Origin: CAZFQD01 sp964520885
Lineage (GTDB): Bacteria; Bacillota; Clostridia; Oscillospirales; SIG519
Direction: 5' to 3'
Assembly (NCBI GenBank): GCA_964520885.1
Contig: CAZFQD010000089.1
Location: forward strand, 1 to 9,269
Length of the DNA stretch: 9,269 nt
Shown here: positions 1 through 4,002 of the stretch, in pieces
Layout of the letters: each line of letters starts with the position of its first letter
Numbering within the stretch: the stretch's first letter is position 1
The notes under the pieces: model-generated
Databases searched by the model: none
Told to the model about the DNA's origin: nothing
The model's input: only the letters and a program-made list of their open reading frames with translations
Position numbers and translations under genes: made by a program

Positions 1-33
1 CCATATTGGCAGAAAGTCCACCTAATATTTTTC

Positions 34-53
34 TTGGATAATTATTTATCCAA
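34..53. other. perfect 8-bp inverted repeat (hairpin) in left flank
   Basis: TTGGATAA (34-41) and TTATCCAA (46-53) are perfectly complementary around a TTAT loop. No clean T-run follows on either strand, so terminator function is uncertain; it may end a gene lying left of the window. No coding region is convincing in positions 1-100. Confidence 0.4.
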
Positions 54-99
54 TGCTTAATTCTTTTGATTTACAGCCGTGTGATATTTTTTGGATACT

Positions 100-249
100 A
101 ATGAAGTGTCACTCTGTGACATTAAGTATTTTCAATATGAAGTGTTAGCATCGCTAACATGAAGCGAAGTATTCCATATCTTAATATATGCGAAGGACAC
201 TTCATAAGCTTTAGCAACTTCATATTCCGTGAAAACGGAATACTTCATT
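100..249. repeat. multi-hairpin ATGAAG/CTTCAT repeat element
   Basis: This non-coding block is bounded by an 8-bp inverted repeat (AATGAAGT 100-107 / ACTTCATT 242-249). It contains three ATGAAG boxes (101, 137, 159) and three ACTTCAT boxes (199, 217, 242). Internal hairpins are TGTCAC/GTGACA (107-121), TGTTAGC/GCTAACA (143-159) and TATTCCGT/ACGGAATA with a GAAA loop (223-242). Longer arms can pair in alternative ways: ATGAAGTGTC (101-110) with GACACTTCAT (196-205), and GAAGTATTCC (166-175) with GGAATACTTC (237-246). The structure is seen directly. I infer a dispersed palindromic repeat or structured RNA of the host chromosome, located behind the tRNA terminator. No open reading frame is supported. 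Confidence 0.6.
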
Positions 250-250
250 G

Positions 251-275
251 AAAAAAACAGTCTTATGACTGCTTT
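251..275 (-). terminator. rho-independent terminator downstream of the tRNA-Leu 3' end
   Basis: Read on the minus strand, GCAGTC and GACTG arms close an ATAA loop (about 258-272) and are followed by a run of seven T (251-257). It begins three bases beyond the tRNA CCA end, the normal position for a tRNA terminator. This supports the view that positions 1-277 are the original downstream flank of a real tRNA gene. Confidence 0.75.
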
Positions 276-277
276 TA

Positions 278-332
278 TGGTGCCGGTGATCGGGGTCGAA
301 CCGATACGGTATTGCTACCACTGGATTTTGAG
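278..332 (-). tRNA. 3' half of tRNA-Leu(CAA); truncated copy at an integration junction
   Basis: On the minus strand one reads, from 5' to 3', the anticodon loop CTCAAAA (332-326, anticodon CAA), the 3' anticodon strand TCCAG, a long class-II variable arm with GGTA/TACC pairing, a perfect T arm (ATCGG-TTCGACC-CCGAT, 305-289), the 3' acceptor strand CACCGGC, discriminator A, and encoded CCA (280-278). The 5' half is missing: where CTGGA should pair with TCCAG there is AACGA, and no D arm or 5' acceptor strand follows. This is not a functional tRNA as it stands. The break at the anticodon loop is typical of elements whose attachment core is a tRNA 3' half. The alternative is an old truncated tRNA pseudogene. 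Leu identity rests on anticodon and long variable arm. Confidence 0.85.
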
Positions 333-334
333 TC
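278..334. other. putative attachment site (att core = tRNA-Leu 3' half)
   Basis: Identity to tRNA ends at about 332-334. To the left lies the tRNA's own terminator; to the right lies sequence unrelated to tRNA leading to an excisionase-like gene and the pilus operon. I infer that this is the distal att junction, with the intact tRNA-Leu gene rebuilt at the other end of the element, outside this window. Confidence 0.6.
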
Positions 335-373
335 GTTTGCTATACAAGGCATTATTCAGCATTTGAAGGATTG

Positions 374-506
374 TGGAGGTAAATGCCGACCATATAAATC
401 CGCTTATTTCAAGGCCTTGAGTATAAAAAACCTCTGAAAAGTCCACTGCGACTGACATTCTCGAAAATATTAACTTTGAGACGATTTTTGGATCTTGGAG
501 GTAAAT
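374..506 (+). repeat. 11-bp direct repeats near the att junction (possible integrase arm sites)
   Basis: TGGAGGTAAAT occurs exactly at 374-384 and 496-506, and a shorter GGAGGTA follows at 508-514. TTTGAG-TCGTTT at the junction (327-338) is echoed by TTTGAG-ACGATTT (475-487). These short direct repeats beside a tRNA junction would fit arm-type sites of a tyrosine recombinase or its directionality factor. No gene is seen in 335-610. The repeats resemble ribosome binding sites, but no reading frame follows them, which makes that explanation unlikely. Confidence 0.4.
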
Positions 507-563
507 CGGAGGTATGGACACTCTTTACAATCCTCAAAAAAACATAAACTAATTAATATCATA

Positions 564-609
564 ACAGTTACGCCTGCCATTGACAATATATTTTAGGAGC
601 GATAACTGT
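564..609. promoter_or_regulatory. inverted repeat flanking the ribosome binding site of the excisionase-like gene
   Basis: ACAGTTA-CGC (564-573) can pair with GCG-A-TAACTGT (599-609), a 10-bp stem with one bulge whose right arm ends one base before the ATG. The AGGAG ribosome binding site (595-599) lies in the loop or at the stem edge. A TTGACA (580-585) is also enclosed, but no good -10 follows at the right distance. It could be an operator for autoregulation or an RNA hairpin limiting translation. Confidence 0.35.
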
Positions 610-610
610 A

Positions 611-850
611 ATGGATAAAAAGTATTATATTAAACTTTTTGAAAGCTTTCCCGATGTAGTTGATTTGAAACAGTTCAGAGAAATGCTTGGAGGTATTGCA
701 GACAGCACTGCAAGAAAGTTAATTTTGGAAAATCGAGTCAAGCATTATAACATCCGCAATACTTTTCTAATACCAAAAGATTGGGTTATTGAATATGTAC
801 TAAGTAAACATTATGCCAAATATAAACTAAAATTAAAAGCTCGTATTTAA
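611..850 (+). CDS. small excisionase-like DNA-binding protein
   Basis: A 79-aa basic protein. The N-terminal half (FESFPDVVDLKQFREMLGG, about residues 10-28) followed by a helix with STARKLILEN (about 32-41) looks like the winged-helix excisionase/MerR-like fold seen in small ICE-encoded proteins whose N-terminus reads roughly 'yPeVVtkeqf...istrTArkLL'. The middle (NIRNTFLIPKDWVIEYV) fits the wing and the 'kip..dVieYl' C-terminal signature of that group. The ATG at 611 follows AGGAG (595-599). In such elements proteins of this type sit near the attachment site and promote excision or control neighbouring transcription. Its position about 280 bp from the tRNA junction suits an excision factor, but no integrase gene follows it. 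The family call rests on pattern memory; exact function is inferred. Confidence 0.6.
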   Translation: MDKKYYIKLFESFPDVVDLKQFREMLGGIADSTARKLILENRVKHYNIRNTFLIPKDWVIEYVLSKHYAKYKLKLKARI

Positions 851-1036
851 TACTACTTATTAAGTAGGGTTGGATGGCAGAGAACTATACCCATTGATAA
901 TGGACAAACTCAAAAAACATAGGCAAATAGTGTGTTTGTGGCATTTCTTCTGTCCAAAGAAAATGTTTAAAATACACCAAAAAGAATTAGTGAAAATTAA
1001 AGCTTGTATTATCTATCATATTAAGCTAAATTAATT
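851..1036. other. non-coding region with short inverted repeats
   Basis: No convincing gene is seen between the excisionase-like gene and the terminator at 1037. It contains a perfect 7-bp inverted repeat CTACTTA/TAAGTAG (853-867) directly after the stop codon and CCATT/AATGG (891-903). These could be protein-binding sites or part of a transfer origin, but no known oriT sequence is recognised. Confidence 0.3.
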
Positions 1037-1071
1037 ATCCGTTTGCGAAAAAATTGCAAGCGGATTTTTTT
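1037..1071 (+). terminator. rho-independent terminator upstream of spoVG
   Basis: ATCCGTTTGC (1037-1046) pairs with GCAAGCGGAT (1056-1065) with one G-T wobble, followed by T-rich sequence to 1071. It should end transcripts coming from the excisionase-like gene and so separate it from the pilus locus. Confidence 0.8.
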
Positions 1072-1082
1072 ATTTCCATAAT
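1054..1082 (+). promoter_or_regulatory. candidate promoter for spoVG/pilus locus
   Basis: TTGCAA (1054-1059), 17 bases, then CATAAT (1077-1082) resembles a sigma-A promoter. It overlaps the 3' arm of the preceding terminator. Transcription would start near 1088-1090, placing the following hairpin at the very 5' end of the mRNA. Prediction from consensus only. Confidence 0.4.
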
Positions 1083-1086
1083 ACAT

Positions 1087-1110
1087 AGCCACTTCATAAT
1101 TGAGGTGGCT
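1087..1110 (+). promoter_or_regulatory. 5' leader hairpin ahead of spoVG
   Basis: AGCCACTTCA (1087-1096) pairs with TGAGGTGGCT (1101-1110) around a TAAT loop with one wobble. Only TTAATTACTG follows, so it is not a convincing terminator. It lies 12 bases before the AAGGAGG ribosome binding site (1121-1127) and could stabilise the mRNA 5' end or regulate translation. Confidence 0.45.
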
Positions 1111-1135
1111 TAATTACTGAAAGGAGGATTGCATT

Positions 1136-1426
1136 ATGAACATCCAAGTTAAAATCGCAAAAACATTTCCACAGACAGAAAATTTGAAAGCTATCGTTAA
1201 CCTTACGCTTGATGATAGCTTCGCTGTTCACGGGATCAAAATCTTTGACTCGGGAAAAGGGTTGTTTGTTGCTATGCCGAACATCAAAAACGGCGAAAAG
1301 CGCAAGGATATTTTCCACCCTATTAACAAAGAGTCCAGAGAAAAACTGGTACAGGCTATTTTAGCTACGTATCAGGAGCAGCAAAAAGAACCTGAACAGA
1401 TTACCGATGAAGAACAGAAACCCTAA
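1136..1426 (+). CDS. spoVG: SpoVG family protein
   Basis: A 96-aa protein carrying the SpoVG signature almost end to end: LKAIVNLTLDDSFAVHGIKI (about residues 17-36), then GLFVAMPN (about 42-49), then R-KDIFHPIN (about 56-64). After the fold (about 82 residues) there is a charged Glu/Gln-rich tail (EQQKEPEQITDEEQKP), as is common in SpoVG proteins. SpoVG proteins are small site-specific nucleic-acid-binding regulators; in Bacillus the protein affects septation and in other Firmicutes it acts as a global regulator. The ATG at 1136 follows a strong AAGGAGG with 8-base spacing. It is the first gene after a terminator and promoter and lies 71 bases upstream of the first pilin gene. I infer a possible role in regulating the pilus or element genes. 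Family assignment is strong; local role is inferred. Confidence 0.92.
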   Translation: MNIQVKIAKTFPQTENLKAIVNLTLDDSFAVHGIKIFDSGKGLFVAMPNIKNGEKRKDIFHPINKESREKLVQAILATYQEQQKEPEQITDEEQKP

Positions 1427-1497
1427 CCCAGCACACGCAAAAAATCCTAAACCATCCTAAATCAAAATTAAACAAAAAATGAAAGAGGTAAAAGATT

Positions 1498-1716
1498 ATG
1501 AAAACTTTGAAAACAAAAATTACTGCTATGGCAGTCCGTGCAAAAAATGCAATCTCAAACAACAAGGCTGAGGGCTTTGTTGACTCTGGCGTAAAAATTC
1601 TTATCGCTGTCGTTATCGGTGCACTTTTACTCGGTGGCTTATATGTTCTTTTCGGAGACACCATCCTGCCAACCTTGACTCAAAAAATCACCGACCTTTT
1701 TAACTACGCAGGTTAA
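1498..1716 (+). CDS. pilin-like small membrane protein, copy 1 (DUF6133-like)
   Basis: A 72-aa protein with a basic amphipathic N-terminus (about residues 1-23), the motif A24-E-G-F-V-D29, one hydrophobic helix (about 34-52) and a short C-terminus ending NYAG. Size and architecture match Flp-type major pilins: a short positively charged leader, a processing region and a hydrophobic assembly helix. The sequence resembles what I recall as the DUF6133 family of Clostridia elements. The probable role is a major pilin exported and assembled by the downstream Tad machine. The ribosome binding site is AGAGG (1484-1488), weaker than that of copies 2 and 4. The leader AATGAAAGAGGTA (1478-1490) is shared with copy 3. 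The C-terminal part (FGDTILPTLT..KI..LFNYAG) is closest to copy 4. Confidence 0.8.
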   Translation: MKTLKTKITAMAVRAKNAISNNKAEGFVDSGVKILIAVVIGALLLGGLYVLFGDTILPTLTQKITDLFNYAG

Positions 1717-1762
1717 GCGTAACACCACACACAAACAATATTAAATTTGGAGGATAAAAATC

Positions 1763-1981
1763 ATGAAAACTTTAAAAAACAAAATGAATTCTATGGCAAC
1801 CCGTGCAAAAAACGCAATTTCAAACAACAAGGCTGAGGGCTTTGTTGACTCTGGTGTAAAAATTCTTATTGCTGTTGTTATCGGTGCTTTATTACTTGGC
1901 GGTTTGTATACCCTTTTCGGCAATATAATACTACCATTTTTAACAACCAAAATTCAAGGCCTATTCAGTTTTGCAGGCTAA
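1763..1981 (+). CDS. pilin-like small membrane protein, copy 2 (DUF6133-like)
   Basis: A 72-aa paralogue of copy 1 with an identical core from N21 through Y49. It differs in the N-terminus (MKTLKNKMNSMATRAK) and the tail (FGNIILPFLTTKIQGLFSFAG). The strong ribosome binding site GGAGG (1749-1753) and the 5' region AAACAATATTAAATTT are shared with copy 4, and N-terminal residues NSMA also group it with copy 4. It lies 46 bases after copy 1 with no terminator between, so the two are probably co-transcribed. A terminator follows at 1999-2036. Confidence 0.8.
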   Translation: MKTLKNKMNSMATRAKNAISNNKAEGFVDSGVKILIAVVIGALLLGGLYTLFGNIILPFLTTKIQGLFSFAG

Positions 1982-1998
1982 TTCATAATAACACAAAA

Positions 1999-2036
1999 GG
2001 CGACTACTCAATATTAGTTTAGTCGTCTTTTCTTTT
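1999..2036 (+). terminator. rho-independent terminator between pilin copies 2 and 3
   Basis: GGCGACTA (1999-2006) pairs with TAGTCGTC (2020-2027), 8 bp with one wobble, followed by TTTTCTTTTT-type sequence (about 2027-2037). It would end the transcript of the first two pilins, at least partly, and implies either read-through or a second promoter for copies 3 and 4. No clear promoter is visible between it and copy 3. Confidence 0.7.
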
Positions 2037-2062
2037 TAATTAATGAAAGAGGTATAAAAATT

Positions 2063-2281
2063 ATGAAAAATTTAAAAACCAAAGTGACTTCTTTAGCTAT
2101 CCGTGTAAAAAGTGCGATCACAAATAATAAAGCTGAAGGCTTTGTTGATTCAGGAGTAAAAATCCTTATTGCTGTCGTTATAGGTGCTTTATTACTCGGA
2201 GGTTTGTATTTCCTTTTCAACAACATCATCATTCCATATTCAATTGGTAGAATTATTGATCTTATTAGATACACAGGTTAA
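2063..2281 (+). CDS. pilin-like small membrane protein, copy 3 (DUF6133-like, most divergent)
   Basis: A 72-aa paralogue that keeps the A24-E-G-F-V-D29 motif and hydrophobic helix unchanged but has the most different tail (FNNIIIPYSIGRIIDLIRYTG) and several N-terminal changes (K2N3, V-K-S, I-T). Leader AATGAAAGAGGTA (2042-2054) and residues LKTK-T match copy 1, so it descends from that position in the duplicated pair. It has a weaker AGAGG ribosome binding site. It could be a minor pilin or variant subunit. Confidence 0.78.
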   Translation: MKNLKTKVTSLAIRVKSAITNNKAEGFVDSGVKILIAVVIGALLLGGLYFLFNNIIIPYSIGRIIDLIRYTG

Positions 2282-2330
2282 GCGTAACATCTGCCATAAA
2301 CAATATTAAATTTTGGAGGATAAAAAAATA

Positions 2331-2549
2331 ATGAAAACATTAAAAAGCAAAATAAATTCTATGGCAATCCGTGCAAAAAACGCAATTTCAAACAACAAGG
2401 CTGAAGGTTTTGTTGACTCAGGTGTTGAAATTCTTATCGCTGTTGTTATCGGTGCTTTATTACTTGGCGGATTGTATGTGCTCTTTGGCGACACAATTCT
2501 GCCGACCTTGACCTCAAAAATTCAAGCACTGTTTAATTACGCAGGCTAA
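2331..2549 (+). CDS. pilin-like small membrane protein, copy 4 (DUF6133-like)
   Basis: A 72-aa paralogue. The start is set at ATG 2331, 11 bases after GGAGG (2315-2319). An in-frame TTG at 2313 overlaps that ribosome binding site and would add six residues absent from the other copies, so it is rejected. The core is identical to copies 1-3 except K33 is E33, placed just before the hydrophobic helix. The 5' region and NSMA residues match copy 2; the tail FGDTILPTLTSKIQALFNYAG is near that of copy 1, suggesting gene conversion or retained ancestral sequence. A stem-loop follows at 2565-2600, then the prepilin peptidase. Confidence 0.8.
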   Translation: MKTLKSKINSMAIRAKNAISNNKAEGFVDSGVEILIAVVIGALLLGGLYVLFGDTILPTLTSKIQALFNYAG

Positions 2550-2564
2550 TCGGACAAAGTTTAA

Positions 2565-2600
2565 GCGGAGTGGTGAAATATCCACTCCGCAAATCTTTTT
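2565..2600 (+). terminator. stem-loop with weak T-tract between pilins and assembly genes (attenuator-like)
   Basis: GCGGAGTGG (2565-2573) and CCACTCCGC (2582-2590) form a perfect 9-bp stem with an 8-base loop, followed by AAATCTTTTT. The T-run starts several bases away from the stem, so termination may be partial. The prepilin peptidase ribosome binding site follows almost at once (2603-2607). It could let pilin mRNA greatly exceed assembly-gene mRNA, or protect the pilin mRNA 3' end. Confidence 0.6.
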
Positions 2601-2613
2601 ATGGAGGTAATAA

Positions 2614-3267
2614 ATGATTAATGATTTTAGTTTTATAATACCTATTGGTGTATTGCCAATGCCTATTCCAATGCTACCTTTTGAAATTACTTTGCAGCTT
2701 TCTTTGTTTTTCGGCTTTGTGCTATTTGCTCTACTACTTGGCTTTCTGCTTGAAAAGCAAATGAGAAAACAGTGGAAACCCCACATGGAATTAAATCTAA
2801 TCCTGCCAATCATAGCAGCAGCTTTGTTGTTCCTAAGGTTTGGAATTGGAATGCAAAGCATAAAAGGATTAACCTTATTTATGCTCTTGCTTTATGCTTC
2901 AAACAGCGACTTGCAGACCCGTGAGGTTTGCGACAATATCCCAATTATGATTGCTATAACAGCCTTAATAGGTATAGGTATTTCAAATATTCCTATGATG
3001 GTTTTAGGAGCAATTTGCGTAACTATTCCTGGGCTGCTTATTGCAACATTAAAACCAAACAGCTACGGTGGTGCTGATATTAAAATTATGGCAGCTTGTT
3101 CTTTCCTGCTTGGTTTAGAACGAGGACTCATAGCAATTATTGTAGGACTACTCTTGGCTGTAATAATAACAATTACCATCCGAAAGATACAGAAAAAAGA
3201 CTTAAAAGATACATTTCCGATTGTGCCGTATCTTGCAATCGGGAGTTTTTTAGCATTCCTAATTTAA
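2614..3267 (+). CDS. A24-family prepilin peptidase (TadV/CpaA-like)
   Basis: A 217-aa polytopic membrane protein with about six or seven hydrophobic segments. The two catalytic aspartates of the A24 aspartic peptidases are visible: D99 in SDLQTREV and D155 in the GxGD-type site (YGGADIKIMA), 56 residues apart. The N-terminal cytoplasmic methyltransferase domain with paired CxxC motifs, found in longer PilD enzymes, is absent, as in Tad and archaeal-type peptidases. It should remove the leaders of the four upstream pilin-like proteins and probably of the TadE-like protein downstream. ATG 2614 follows GGAGG (2603-2607). GGAD instead of the usual GGGD is tolerated in the family. Confidence 0.9.
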   Translation: MINDFSFIIPIGVLPMPIPMLPFEITLQLSLFFGFVLFALLLGFLLEKQMRKQWKPHMELNLILPIIAAALLFLRFGIGMQSIKGLTLFMLLLYASNSDLQTREVCDNIPIMIAITALIGIGISNIPMMVLGAICVTIPGLLIATLKPNSYGGADIKIMAACSFLLGLERGLIAIIVGLLLAVIITITIRKIQKKDLKDTFPIVPYLAIGSFLAFLI

Positions 3268-3282
3268 GGAGGTTTTAACTAA

Positions 3283-4002
3283 ATGAAAAACAGAACAATT
3301 ATAGGAATTATCTGCGTAATCATCGCCGTAACAGTAATGTTCGGCGTGTCACCCATTGTCAATAAAATGGCTTCGGGAAAAATGCAAGTTGTTCAGGTTA
3401 CAAAGAAAATCGAGCAAGGTCAGGTAATAACCGCTGAGGATATTACTAAGGTAGAAATCGGTAGTTACGGTGTTAAAGACGGTGTTATCAAGGACGAAAA
3501 GCAGATTGTTGGCAAATTTGCTGTAAGTGCTATTGTTCCCAATATCAATATTTATCCCGTAATGCTGTCTGACACTGCCGACTCTGCAAATGATATATTT
3601 AAGACACTAAACGGTTCACAGCAAGCGATAAGTGTAACTATTTCGAGCTTTGCGAATGGTTTATCCGGCAAGCTGCAAAATGGCGATATTATCAGTGTTA
3701 TTACTGTTTCTAATAATGAAAGCATTATTCCTGCTGAACTGACCTATGTCAAAGTAATTACGTCAACCACTTCAAAAGGCACAGACAGCGATAAGCTAAC
3801 ACCTAAAGAAGATGGCACATACGATTTACCTACTACAGTAACACTTCTTGTAAATTCTACGCAGGCGAAGCTATTGGCACTTTACGAACAAAACGCAAAA
3901 ATACACCTCACTCTTATTTATAGAGGAAGCGCAGAAAATGCCGATAAGTTTATACAGTCTCAAAACAAGGTGTTTGCAAATGGGGTGAAAATAGTTGAGT
4001 AA
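3283..4002 (+). CDS. cpaB: CpaB/RcpC-like SAF-domain pilus assembly protein
   Basis: A 239-aa protein with an N-terminal signal anchor (about residues 5-24), a SAF domain (about 36-95: VTKKIEQGQVITAEDIT...V...IVGKFAV..I.PN..IYP), and a C-terminal RcpC-type region (about 113-215, with ISVTISSFANGLSGKLQNGDIISV). CpaB/RcpC proteins are extracytoplasmic Tad/Flp assembly factors; in diderms they work with the secretin, and monoderm versions are thought to help pilus passage or binding to cell wall. It begins 15 bases after the peptidase with AAGGAGG in front and its last eight bases overlap the next gene, so it is part of one operon. Confidence 0.88.
   Translation: MKNRTIIGIICVIIAVTVMFGVSPIVNKMASGKMQVVQVTKKIEQGQVITAEDITKVEIGSYGVKDGVIKDEKQIVGKFAVSAIVPNINIYPVMLSDTADSANDIFKTLNGSQQAISVTISSFANGLSGKLQNGDIISVITVSNNESIIPAELTYVKVITSTTSKGTDSDKLTPKEDGTYDLPTTVTLLVNSTQAKLLALYEQNAKIHLTLIYRGSAENADKFIQSQNKVFANGVKIVE

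Noticed and set aside
100..249. Considered as a CRISPR array.
   Set aside because: Repeats are short, of mixed orientation and irregular spacing, without equal-length spacers or cas genes.
13..446. AAAGTCCAC present at 13-21 and 438-446, considered as element-end direct repeats.
   Set aside because: Nine bases only, with no shared context; the tRNA 3' half gives a better junction.
315..521. Minus-strand 68-codon open frame running into the tRNA fragment, considered as the tail of an integrase.
   Set aside because: No recombinase motif (no R-H-R-Y residues), no good ribosome binding site, and its 3' end lies inside tRNA sequence. It is better explained as chance.
1087..1110. Considered as a terminator.
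   Set aside because: No T-run follows and a strong terminator already ends 16 bases upstream; a leader hairpin fits better.
2313..2330. Longer start (TTG) for pilin copy 4.
   Set aside because: The TTG overlaps the ribosome binding site itself and the six extra residues are not found in the other three copies.
1401..2494. Four minus-strand open frames opposite the pilin genes that resemble each other (1401-1664, 1741-1950, 2014-2274, 2306-2494).
   Set aside because: Their similarity is forced by the conserved sense strand. They lack consistent starts and ribosome binding sites and run against the operon.
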